From Amycolatopsis tucumanensis (GTDB taxonomy: Bacteria; Actinomycetota; Actinomycetes; Mycobacteriales; Pseudonocardiaceae): a DNA stretch of 49,294 bases. The position numbers and the translations under genes were made by a program. The notes beneath the pieces were generated by a model. That model searched no databases and had not been told where the DNA came from. It saw only the letters and a list, made by a program, of their open reading frames with translations. The stretch covers positions 1 through 49,294 of the forward strand of contig NZ_JAKGSD010000003.1 of assembly GCF_021654135.1 (NCBI RefSeq). The letters run 5' to 3'. Positions 35,683 through 42,911 of the stretch are shown in pieces. Positions within the stretch are counted from its first letter, which is position 1, and every line of letters starts with the position of its first letter.

Positions 35683-36617
35683 GCGCAGATCTCCGAGAGG
35701 ACGTTGCGGGCGTACCACATGGACAGGGCGGTGGCCTCGGCGTAGTCGCCACCGATGTTGGCCTTGTCGTGCTCGACGGTGATCCAGCCGGTGTAGCCGG
35801 TGTCGCGGATCGCCCGCATCAGGCGCGGGAAGTCGACCAGCCCGCCTTCGGTGCCCATCTCGTGGAACCAGCGGTCGGTCTGCGGCGCCATCAGCTCGGC
35901 GTCCGGGCTGTGCCGGTACGCGTCGGTGGTGTCGACCTGGCGGGTGTCCTTGAAGTGGAATCCGGAGCAGCGCTCGTGCAGGTCCAGGAACAACGCGACC
36001 GGGTCGAGCCCGGCGATGCAGTGCTGCGCGGTGTCGCAGAAGAAGCTGACGTACCGCGGGTCCGACCAGTCGTAGAACTTGCGGATGTCGGACTCGGTGC
36101 GGATCGCGCAGAAGAACTCGTGGTGCGCGGTCGTCCGCACGCCGAACTCGGTCAGCGTCATCTCGCCGACGCGGCTCCAGCACTCCGCCGCGGCCTTGAT
36201 CTTGTCGTCGGTGACCGGCGCCGCCGCGGTGTAGAGGCTCGCCGGCATCACGATGAGGTTCTCGATCTCCAGCGCCTGCCACATCCCCAGCATCCGGCGT
36301 GTGCTCTCGACGATCTCGTCGTGGGTTTCGCGCACGTGCGGATCGGCCAGGCGCGGGTCGTACATGATGCCGCGGAACAGGTTCACGATCCTGTCGATGC
36401 CGTGGTCGCGCAGGTAGTCCTGGTAGTTCGCGACCGAGCCGAACATGCCGCTCAGCGCGAAGACCTGGAAGTCGAACATGTCCAGGCCCTCGAACCCGAC
36501 CGCGCTGATCTGCTTGACGAAGTCGTCCATGTGGCGGCGGGCGGTGTACTGCGTCACGGGCCCGCGCGGGCTGTCGGCCCGCCAGTGGTCCATGTAGCTC
36601 CAGCGGAGCGCGGTCAT
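35679..36617 (-). CDS. Sugar phosphate isomerase/epimerase-like TIM barrel (first gene of operon)
   Basis: This 312-residue protein starts at ATG 36617 after GGAGTTGATCGACG. It opens RWSYMDHWRADSPRGPVTQY. The metal-site residues are visible in RTTAHHEFFCAIRTESDI, SFFCDTAQHCIAGLDPVALF, GFHFKDTRQVDTTDAYRHS and GWITVEHDKANIGGDYAEAT. Relatives of this type occur beside glycoside 3-oxidation and C-glycoside cleavage genes. The shared 19-bp element lies 40-58 bp upstream. The operon order is this gene, its paralogue, then the hydroxypyruvate isomerase-like gene, all coupled or nearly so. A role in rearranging or hydrating a 3-keto sugar is inferred. Confidence 0.85.
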   Translation of the reverse strand: MTALRWSYMDHWRADSPRGPVTQYTARRHMDDFVKQISAVGFEGLDMFDFQVFALSGMFGSVANYQDYLRDHGIDRIVNLFRGIMYDPRLADPHVRETHDEIVESTRRMLGMWQALEIENLIVMPASLYTAAAPVTDDKIKAAAECWSRVGEMTLTEFGVRTTAHHEFFCAIRTESDIRKFYDWSDPRYVSFFCDTAQHCIAGLDPVALFLDLHERCSGFHFKDTRQVDTTDAYRHSPDAELMAPQTDRWFHEMGTEGGLVDFPRLMRAIRDTGYTGWITVEHDKANIGGDYAEATALSMWYARNVLSEICA

Positions 36618-36656
36618 CGTCGATCAACTCCAGAAGGTCGGGACTGCCATTGAAAC

Positions 36657-36675
36657 ATAATCAGCATTTTGATTC
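36657..36675 (-). promoter_or_regulatory. Shared 19-bp element, site 2
   Basis: On the minus strand GAATCAAAATGCTGATTAT, upstream of the three-gene TIM-barrel operon. It overlaps the last codons and stop of the DHA2-type exporter gene. The wider match ACTAGAATCA is shared exactly with site 3, including a TAGAAT that could be a -10 box. Confidence 0.55.
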
Positions 36676-38022
36676 TAGTAATCGTCGTGGGAGGGCGAGG
36701 GCGCACAGCAGGCCGGCGGCGAAGCATGCCGCCGTGGTGGTGAAGACCGGCGCGTACGAACCTCCTGCCGCCCGGGCGACCAGGGCGCCGAGCACGGCGG
36801 CGCCGACGGTGACCCCGGTTTCCCGCACGAAGGCCAGTCCGGCCGTGACCGCGCCGACCACCCGCGGGCCGCCCGCGTGCTGCGCCACCACGACGACGAT
36901 CTGCATGAACAGCCCGGTGCCCAGGCCCAGCAGCGCGAGCAGGGCCGCGACGATTGGCAGCGGCGCCGCGCTGGTCCACGCCAGTGCCGCGGCCGCGCTG
37001 CCGGACAACGCGCACCCCGCGACGGGGAACGGGCGCCACGCACCCCAGCGGCGCACCACGAACCCTGAGACGTTGACCCCGGCGACGATCCCGGCGGTGA
37101 CCGGCAACAGCAGGAGCCCCGAGGTGGTCGCCGAGGTGCGGTACACCTCCTGCACCCATGTCGGCACGTAGGCCAGCACGCCGAACAGGCCGATCCCGCC
37201 GGCCAGTGCCAGCACGCAGCACAACCGCACGGTGCGGTCGCGCAACAGCGCCACCGGGAGGACCGGGGTCGCGGCCCGCCGCTCCCAGCCGAGAGCTGCT
37301 GCGCCGGCGAGTGCGGTGAGCGCCGCTCCCGTTGTGGTGGCCGCGTTCCAGCCGGTTTCGGCGGCCGCCGTGGTGACCAGGACGAGCCCGGTGGCCGCGG
37401 TGGCGAGCAGGACCGCGCCGAGCGTGTCGAACCGCGCCCGCCCGGCGTGGCCGCGGCCGGCCGGGACGGCGGTCCGGACGAGCACGGCCGCCGCGGCCCC
37501 GAGCGGCAGGTTGAGCCAGAAGACCCAGCGCCAGGACGTGGCGTCGGTGAGCCAGCCGCCGAGCAGGGGACCGGCGACCGTGGCGATCGCGTACACGGCG
37601 CCGAGCGGCCCGAGGAACGCGGCGCGCTCGCGGGCGGGCACGGCGCCGGCCACCACGGCCTGCGGCAGCACCAGCAGGCCGGCGCCGCCGAGGCCCTGCG
37701 CCAGCCGCGCGGCGGCCAGGAGGCCGACGTCGCCGGCGAACCCGCAGGCGGCGGACGCGGCCACGAACACCGCGATCGAGAGGGCCAGCACCCGGCGGTG
37801 GCCGAAGCGGTCGCCGAGCGCGCCGGCGGCCGGCATCGCGTCGGTCAGCGCCAGCGCGTACGCGGTGACGACCCACGAGACGCGCGAGGGCGCACCCAGT
37901 TCGGCGACGATCGAGGGCAGCGCGGTGGCGACGATCGTCTGGTCGAGCGCACCGAGCGCCGTGACGAGCACGAGGCAGCCGAACAACGCGCGACGCCTGG
38001 TGCGGGGTGGGGCGAGGGGCAC
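36661..38022 (-). CDS. DHA2-type MFS transporter
   Basis: This 453-residue transporter starts at GTG 38022 after CAGGGAGTCCC. It has the exporter signature GALDQTIVATALPSIVAELG, SWVVTAYALALTDAMPAAGA, LGDRFGHRRVLALSIAVF and GGAGLLVLPQAVVAGAVPAR, followed by a second half with GLGTGLFMQIVVVVAQHAGG. About 13-14 hydrophobic segments are visible. It lies on the same strand as, and 43 bp before, the TIM-barrel operon, so it may be cotranscribed with it. It could export an aglycone or toxic intermediate. A longer upstream frame to 38736 is only translated minisatellite and is not used. Confidence 0.88.
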   Translation of the reverse strand: MPLAPPRTRRRALFGCLVLVTALGALDQTIVATALPSIVAELGAPSRVSWVVTAYALALTDAMPAAGALGDRFGHRRVLALSIAVFVAASAACGFAGDVGLLAAARLAQGLGGAGLLVLPQAVVAGAVPARERAAFLGPLGAVYAIATVAGPLLGGWLTDATSWRWVFWLNLPLGAAAAVLVRTAVPAGRGHAGRARFDTLGAVLLATAATGLVLVTTAAAETGWNAATTTGAALTALAGAAALGWERRAATPVLPVALLRDRTVRLCCVLALAGGIGLFGVLAYVPTWVQEVYRTSATTSGLLLLPVTAGIVAGVNVSGFVVRRWGAWRPFPVAGCALSGSAAAALAWTSAAPLPIVAALLALLGLGTGLFMQIVVVVAQHAGGPRVVGAVTAGLAFVRETGVTVGAAVLGALVARAAGGSYAPVFTTTAACFAAGLLCALALPRRLLESKC

Positions 38023-38045
38023 GGGACTCCCTGGGATGGCTGGAT

Positions 38046-38460
38046 GCGGTGAGGTGGGTGGTGTGTGGGGTGGGGACGCGGCACCGCGCCGACAGGCGGC
38101 TGGGCGGCCTCCGCGTGGCGCCCGCCGTGGGATGGGGGCACCGCGTCCCGCGGGCGCGCGGTGGGGCGCGACCTCCGCGAGGTGCCCGGTGGGCACGGAG
38201 GAGGCCTTGGGTGGCGGGGTGCGGTGAGGTGGGTGGTGTGTGGGGTGGGGGCGCGGTGCCGGGCAGACGGGCGGCGGGTGATCTCCGCGCGGTGCCCGCC
38301 GTGGGGTGGGGGCACCGCGTCCCGCGGGCGCGCGGCGGGGCGCGACCTCCGCGAGGTGCCCGGTGGGCATGGAGGAGGCCTTGGGTGGCGGGGCGCGGCG
38401 AGGTGGGTGACCGATGTGAGGTGGGGGCGCGGGAAAGCCCGCGGGCGGCGGGCGGGTGCG
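38046..38460. repeat. Tandem minisatellite, about 175-bp unit
   Basis: Units begin gcggtgaggtgggtggtgtg or a close form at 38046, 38221 and 38395 (periods 175 and 174), with a further partial start at 38458. Units 1 and 2 are highly similar, while unit 3 is divergent. The sequence cgactccctgg at about 38601, with nearby GTG, resembles the exporter's own ribosome binding site (cgggactccctgg at 38021), so the gene's 5' end also seems to be duplicated. Bases 38461-38770 hold no clear gene. Confidence 0.75.
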
Positions 38461-38778
38461 GCGAGGTGGGTGAACGGCGCTTGGTGCCCGTTGCGGGGCG
38501 GCGGCACGGCGCCGCGCCCCTGCGCGGCGGGCGGCGCCCTCCGGTAGCGGCGGCGCGGCGAGGCGGCTGAACAGCGCCCGAAGCGGGGCGAGAGACACGG
38601 ACGACTCCCTGGCAGCGACGGCGGCGACCGGGCGCGGGGAGGGGGCGGCTCCCCGACGGGCGGCTCGCGGGCACACCCCGCCGTCGCCGGGATTATGCAC
38701 CACCGGCACCGCGTCCCAGCGGGCCCAACAGGACATTTCCCCAGGTCAAGCGCGCGACATCGCTTCCGTGGATAAGCA

Positions 38779-38797
38779 GAATCCGAACTATGAATTT
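38779..38797 (+). promoter_or_regulatory. Shared 19-bp element, site 4
   Basis: GAATCCGAACTATGAATTT, in an AT-rich island 84-102 bp upstream of the GPH transporter start. It keeps the GAATC start, the central A and the TGAATTT end. It matches site 3 at 13 of 19 positions and is the weakest of the four. Confidence 0.45.
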
Positions 38798-38880
38798 CCT
38801 TTACCATGGGGTCGTGCCGCATCGTGGTCAGGGTCTTCCCCGGCGCCACGACGGCGCCGTGTGCGCAAAGGAGCGGCACT

Positions 38881-40272
38881 GTGGACATCACCAGCGACGT
38901 CACCCCGCGGGTGACGCCCGGACACGCGGTCCGGCTCGGATGGCGGGAGAAGCTCGGCTACGGCGCGGGCGACCTCGCCTCGAACCTCTCCTGGAACCTG
39001 GTCGGCGGCTTCCTGCTCTACTACTACACCGACGTGGCCGTGGTGCCGGTCGCCGCGCTCGGCACCCTGTTCCTCGTCGCCCGCCTGCTGGACGCGATCA
39101 TCGACCCGGCGATCGGCGTGCTGGTCGACCGCACGCGCTCGCGCTGGGGCAAGGCGCGGCCCTACCTGATCTTCGCGTCGATCCCGTTCGGCGTGCTCGG
39201 CGTGCTCACCTTCACGGTCCCGGACATCGGCGACACCGGGAAGCTGATCTACGCCTTCCTCACCTACCTGACGCTCGGCCTGCTGTTCTCGCTGGTCAAC
39301 GTCCCGTACAGCTCGCTGCTGCCGATGATGACGCGGGACTCGCAGGAACGCATGCAGATGGGCGGGCTGCGCGCGATCGGCAGCTCGGTCGGGTCGATCA
39401 TCGTCACCGCGGGCACCACGCCGTTCGTGGCCCTGCTCGGCGGCGGGAACGAGCAACGCGGCTGGACGATCGCGACGCTGATCTTCAGCGTGCTGTCCGT
39501 CGGGTTCTTCGTGTTCACCTTCGTGGCCTGCAAGGAGCGCTACGCCCTGCCCCCGGAGACCGACGCGCTCCGCCCCGGCGCGGCGCTGCGGACGTTGTGG
39601 GGCAACAAGGTCTGGAAGATCACCTTCGTCTACGGCGTGCTCAACTTCGTGCGCCTGGGCATGGTGCTCGCGGTGACCGTCTACTTCGCACTCGCCGTGC
39701 TGCACGCGCCGTGGGCGATCTCGGTACTGCTGCCGCTGGTGTCCGGCGCGATGATCGTCGGCGGGTTCGTCGCCCCGGCCTACTACCGGCGCTTCGGCAA
39801 GCGGCGCGGCAACGTCCAGGCGCTGGCCGTCGGGTTCGTCTTCTGGGCGGCGATGATCCCGCTCGAGAGCAACTTCCCGGCGTTCCTCACCTGCTACATC
39901 GTCGGCACGCTGGCAATCAACCTGTCGATGGTCTCGATGTTCACCATGGTCGCCGACACGGTCGAGTACCAGCAGTGGCGGTTCGGCACCCGCAACGAGG
40001 GGCTGCTCTCGTCGGGCATCAGCTTCGCCACCAAAGTCGGCTCGGCGGTCGGCTCGGCCGCCGTCGCCTACGGGCTGGGCGTCGCGGGATACACGCCCGG
40101 CGAGGCGTCCGGCCCGGCGCTCACCGCGATCCGCCTGATGTTCTACGGCGCCCCGCTGCTGCTGATCGTGTTGCAGGCGCTGACGATGCTGTTCTGGGAC
40201 CTCGACGGCAAGCACGAGCAGATGGCGGCGGACATCGACCGCGCCACCCGCGAAGGAGGAGGACTGACGTGA
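38881..40272 (+). CDS. GPH-family sugar/glycoside:cation symporter (MelB-like)
   Basis: This 463-residue, 12-helix transporter starts at GTG 38881 after AAAGGAGCGGCACT. GPH landmarks are REKLGYGAGDLASNLSWNLV, YYYTDVAVVPVAALGTLFLV, RLLDAIIDPAIGVLVDRTRS with RWGKARPYLIFASIPFG, and NVPYSSLLPMMTRDSQERMQ. The later DTVEYQQWRFGTRNEGLLSS with GISFATKVGSAVGSA is also typical. It should import glycosides with H+ or Na+. It starts an operon with a flavin reductase and a TetR regulator (GTGA overlaps), and the shared element lies upstream. Import of intact aromatic glycosides for cytosolic oxidation is the natural inference. Confidence 0.92.
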   Translation: MDITSDVTPRVTPGHAVRLGWREKLGYGAGDLASNLSWNLVGGFLLYYYTDVAVVPVAALGTLFLVARLLDAIIDPAIGVLVDRTRSRWGKARPYLIFASIPFGVLGVLTFTVPDIGDTGKLIYAFLTYLTLGLLFSLVNVPYSSLLPMMTRDSQERMQMGGLRAIGSSVGSIIVTAGTTPFVALLGGGNEQRGWTIATLIFSVLSVGFFVFTFVACKERYALPPETDALRPGAALRTLWGNKVWKITFVYGVLNFVRLGMVLAVTVYFALAVLHAPWAISVLLPLVSGAMIVGGFVAPAYYRRFGKRRGNVQALAVGFVFWAAMIPLESNFPAFLTCYIVGTLAINLSMVSMFTMVADTVEYQQWRFGTRNEGLLSSGISFATKVGSAVGSAAVAYGLGVAGYTPGEASGPALTAIRLMFYGAPLLLIVLQALTMLFWDLDGKHEQMAADIDRATREGGGLT

Positions 40273-40748
40273 ACCCGTCCGACGGCGCCGAATTCCGGCG
40301 GGCGCTGGGCCACTACCCGACCGGCGTCTGCGTGGTCACCGCCGGCGCCGGGATCGCGATGGTGGTCGGCACCTTCACCTCGGTGTCGCTGGACCCGCCG
40401 CTCGTGGGTTTCCTGCCCGACCGGGCCAGCACCTCGTGGCCGCGGATCCGGGAGACCGGGCGGTTCTGCGCGAACGTGCTCGCGGCCGGGCAGGAGGAGC
40501 TGTGCCGGGACTTCGTGCGCAAGGCGCCGGACCGGTTCGCCGTGCACGGCCTGCCCGGCCCGGCGCCGTACGGGCCACGCCTGTCCGGCACGGTTCTGCG
40601 GGTCGGCTGCGACATCGAAGCCGTGCAGCCGGCCGGCGACCACGAGCTGGTGCTGGGCCGGGTGCGCGTGCTGGAGGTCGACCCGGCGGCGGGTGAGCCG
40701 ATGGTGTTCCTGCGCGGCCGCTACGCCGCGGCGGCGGTGCCGGCGTGA
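40269..40748 (+). CDS. Flavin reductase family protein (HpaC-like)
   Basis: This 159-residue protein starts at GTG 40269, overlapping the transporter stop. It has the flavin reductase fold: FRRALGHYPTGVCVVTAGAG, VGTFTSVSLDPPLVGFLPDR, TSWPRIRETGRFCANVLAAG, and a C-terminal HELVLGRVRVLEVD segment with its typical His. Such proteins reduce FMN or FAD with NAD(P)H and feed a monooxygenase. No oxygenase is adjacent, but the luciferase-like gene at 28978, under the same putative element, is a candidate partner. Confidence 0.88.
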   Translation: MNPSDGAEFRRALGHYPTGVCVVTAGAGIAMVVGTFTSVSLDPPLVGFLPDRASTSWPRIRETGRFCANVLAAGQEELCRDFVRKAPDRFAVHGLPGPAPYGPRLSGTVLRVGCDIEAVQPAGDHELVLGRVRVLEVDPAAGEPMVFLRGRYAAAAVPA

Positions 40749-41458
40749 TCCCGGTGTCGCCCGCGGTGACCGGCGTGCCGTACGGTCGGCCCGTGGAGAG
40801 CGTGAACGCCCGGGTCCGGGAGCCCAAGCAGGAACGCAGCAGGCTGTCGTTCGACAAGGCGCTGGACGCGGTGATCGCCCTGCTGGTCGAGCACCGCTCG
40901 GACTCCTTCACCCTCGCCGACGTCGCGCAGCGCGCCGGCGTGTCCACCGGGTCGATCTACGGCCGGGTGAGCAGCAAGGACGACCTGATCCGCACCGCGC
41001 ACGCCCGTGAGATGGAGCGGATCGCCGAGGAACAGCGCGCCGCGTTCGCCACCGAGCCCCCCGCGGGGGAGACGTTCGGCGAAGCGGTCGAGCGGGTCAT
41101 CGGCACGGCCGCGGAGCTGTTGCGCCGCAACGCCGCCGTGCTCGGCCCGTTCATGCTGCTGGCCAACACCGACCCGCAGATCGCCGAGCTGGGCGGTGCG
41201 GCGCACGCGGAGCTGCGGGACGCGTTCGTCGACGCGCTCGCCCAGCGCGAGGACGAGATCGGCCACCCCGATCCGCACCGCGCGCTGGAGTGGAGCTTCA
41301 CCGTCGTGTACAGCGTGCTGGCCCGCTGGCTCGCGCTGGGCAGCACGCAGCAGGCCTCCGGCGAGGGGGAGTGGTCGGACATCCTGGCCGACCTCGCGCG
41401 GATGGTGCTGGCGTTCCTGACCCAGCCGGAACCGGCGCCCAGGAAGCGCCGGCGCTAG
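40745..41458 (+). CDS. TetR-family regulator within the transporter operon
   Basis: Up to 237 residues from GTG 40745 (GTGA overlap); a GTG at 40793 gives a more usual TetR N-terminus. The helix-turn-helix reads FDKALDAVIALLVEHRSDSF, TLADVAQRAGVSTGSIYGRV, SSKDDLIRTAHAREMERIAE. The C-terminal domain (GEAVERVIGTAAELLRRNAA) binds an unknown ligand, and a basic tail (PAPRKRRR) ends the protein. It is the last gene before the C-glycoside operon. Since TetR proteins bind short palindromes, it is a main candidate for the shared 19-bp element, one copy of which precedes its own operon. Confidence 0.88.
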   Translation: MIPVSPAVTGVPYGRPVESVNARVREPKQERSRLSFDKALDAVIALLVEHRSDSFTLADVAQRAGVSTGSIYGRVSSKDDLIRTAHAREMERIAEEQRAAFATEPPAGETFGEAVERVIGTAAELLRRNAAVLGPFMLLANTDPQIAELGGAAHAELRDAFVDALAQREDEIGHPDPHRALEWSFTVVYSVLARWLALGSTQQASGEGEWSDILADLARMVLAFLTQPEPAPRKRRR

Positions 41459-41502
41459 CACTTCCCGCGGATGGCGCTGGCTTTTTCGCGCCCGCAAAAC
41501 TA

Positions 41503-41521
41503 GAATCATCATTCTGAATCT
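41503..41521 (+). promoter_or_regulatory. Shared 19-bp element, site 3
   Basis: GAATCATCATTCTGAATCT, between the TetR gene and the C-glycoside operon, ending just before its AGGAGG site. It contains the inverted pair AGAAT-catc-ATTCT and the palindrome ATTCTGAAT. TAGAAT at its left edge could be a -10 box. Confidence 0.65.
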
Positions 41522-41539
41522 GAACCAGGAGGAACCCCG

Positions 41540-42529
41540 GTGACCGCTCCACCCGACCGCCCGCGCCGCGGCGTGAGCCTGTACTCGTTTCAGGAGGAGT
41601 ACTTCCTGCGCACCATGTCCGTCGAGGACTGCGTCGCCGCCGCCGCGGCCATGGGCGCCACGGGGATCGAGATCATCCCGGAGCAGTCTATCCCCGGCTA
41701 CCCGGTGGTGACGGACGAGTTCGCCGAGCGGTGGCACGGCTGGATGGCCGCCTACGGCACGACCCCGGTCGCCACCAACGCCTTCCTCGACACCAAGCTC
41801 CACGCCGACCGCTGGCTCACCCTCGACGAGCAGGTCGCCTCCGTGCGCCGCGACATCGACATCGCCGTCCGGCTGGGCGCGGGCATCGTCAAGGCCACCA
41901 TCAACTTCTCGCCCGAGGTGATGGCCGCCGCCGCGCCGTACGCCGAGGACCGCGGCGTCCGGCTGCTGCTCGAAGTGCACGCGCCGTTCCACTTCTCCCA
42001 CCCGTGGATCCTCGAGCACCTCGAAGTGATGCACCGCGCCGGGCCGCACGTGCTCGGGCTGATGCCGGACATGGGTGTGCACGTCCGTCGGTTCCCGCGC
42101 GTGGTCAGCGAACGCGCCCTGCGCGACGGCGCGGACCCCGCGCTGGTCGACTACATCGTCCGGACCTACGACGACCACGGTGACACCCACGCGCTGATGG
42201 ACATCGTGAACTACCGCGGCGGCGGGCCGGTCGAGTTCGGGCTGGCGCGCCAGGCCACCCACTACATCTGGACCGAGCCGAAGGAGATGCTGGAGCACCT
42301 GCCGTTCATCGGGCACGTGCAGGCGAAGTTCTACGAGATGACCGACGAGGGGTACGAGTACAGCATCCCCTACGACGAGATCGTGCCGGTGCTCGCCGGC
42401 GGCGGGTTCACCGGCTACCTGTCCAGCGAGTACGAGGGCAACCGGCACATCCAGGACGCCTTCCCCGTCGACAGCGTCGAGCAGGTGCGCCGCCAGCAGG
42501 AGATGCTGGCGCGGCTGCTCGGCGAGTGA
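41540..42529 (+). CDS. C-glycoside deglycosidase alpha subunit-like TIM barrel (CarB/DgpC group)
   Basis: This 329-residue protein starts at GTG 41540 after AGGAGGAACCCC. It is a metal-dependent sugar isomerase-like TIM barrel. Likely metal ligands sit in LLLEVHAPFHFSHPW (Glu, His), GLMPDMGVHVRRFP (Asp, His), IGHVQAKFYEM (His) and YLSSEYEGNRHIQD (Glu). It is followed 10 bp later by a DUF6379-type small protein, the exact pairing that forms the C-deglycosidase complex in C-glycoside degraders (CarB-CarC, DgpB-DgpC). Expected reaction: cleave the C-C bond between aglycone and 3-oxo-sugar. The assignment rests on family and context; other 3-keto-glycoside lyase activities are possible. Confidence 0.8.
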   Translation: MTAPPDRPRRGVSLYSFQEEYFLRTMSVEDCVAAAAAMGATGIEIIPEQSIPGYPVVTDEFAERWHGWMAAYGTTPVATNAFLDTKLHADRWLTLDEQVASVRRDIDIAVRLGAGIVKATINFSPEVMAAAAPYAEDRGVRLLLEVHAPFHFSHPWILEHLEVMHRAGPHVLGLMPDMGVHVRRFPRVVSERALRDGADPALVDYIVRTYDDHGDTHALMDIVNYRGGGPVEFGLARQATHYIWTEPKEMLEHLPFIGHVQAKFYEMTDEGYEYSIPYDEIVPVLAGGGFTGYLSSEYEGNRHIQDAFPVDSVEQVRRQQEMLARLLGE

Positions 42530-42539
42530 GGAGACCCCG

Positions 42540-42911
42540 ATGTTCGACCAGTACATCGTGTGCGGCCTTCGCGCCCGCGAACGATCCGGCGGCGAGGTGG
42601 AGGTGCGGATGCCCTACTACCGCGGGCTGTTCCTGTCCATGGTGGAGGCCGTCGACCTCGTGCTCGACGGCGTCCCGGTGCCGCCCGGGCGCACCACGTT
42701 CACCGTGCACGGCAACACCTACACCTTCGCCGAGATGCCCGGGATCACCGGCGACCGGTGGGAGATGGGGGAGCGGGCGGTGCTGGGTTTCGACACCGGC
42801 GAGCCGCTCGCGCCGGGTGAGCACGACGTGGAAGTGTCCGTGCGCCTGCGCATCTCCTACATGCCGGTGCCCGGTGGCGGGCGCGACCGCAAGCGGCTGG
42901 TGGCGGCGTGA
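42540..42911 (+). CDS. C-glycoside deglycosidase beta subunit-like (DUF6379, CarC group)
   Basis: This 123-residue beta-sandwich protein starts at ATG 42540 with a GAGGAGACCCC site. It carries the family pattern EVRMPYYRGLFLSMVEAVDL, FTVHGNTYTFAEM, DRWEMGERAVLGF, LAPGEHDVEVSVRLRISYMP and VPGGGRDRK. Members are the small subunit of C-glycoside deglycosidases and have no catalytic role alone; they pack against the TIM-barrel subunit and shape its substrate pocket. The stop overlaps the next gene's start as GTGA. Together with both neighbours this is the strongest marker of C-glycoside metabolism in the window. Confidence 0.85.
   Translation: MFDQYIVCGLRARERSGGEVEVRMPYYRGLFLSMVEAVDLVLDGVPVPPGRTTFTVHGNTYTFAEMPGITGDRWEMGERAVLGFDTGEPLAPGEHDVEVSVRLRISYMPVPGGGRDRKRLVAA

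Noticed and set aside
38023..38736. N-terminal extension of the exporter gene with repeated HLAEVAP-type peptides
   Set aside because: It is translated minisatellite; GTG 38022 has its own ribosome binding site and a normal first helix.
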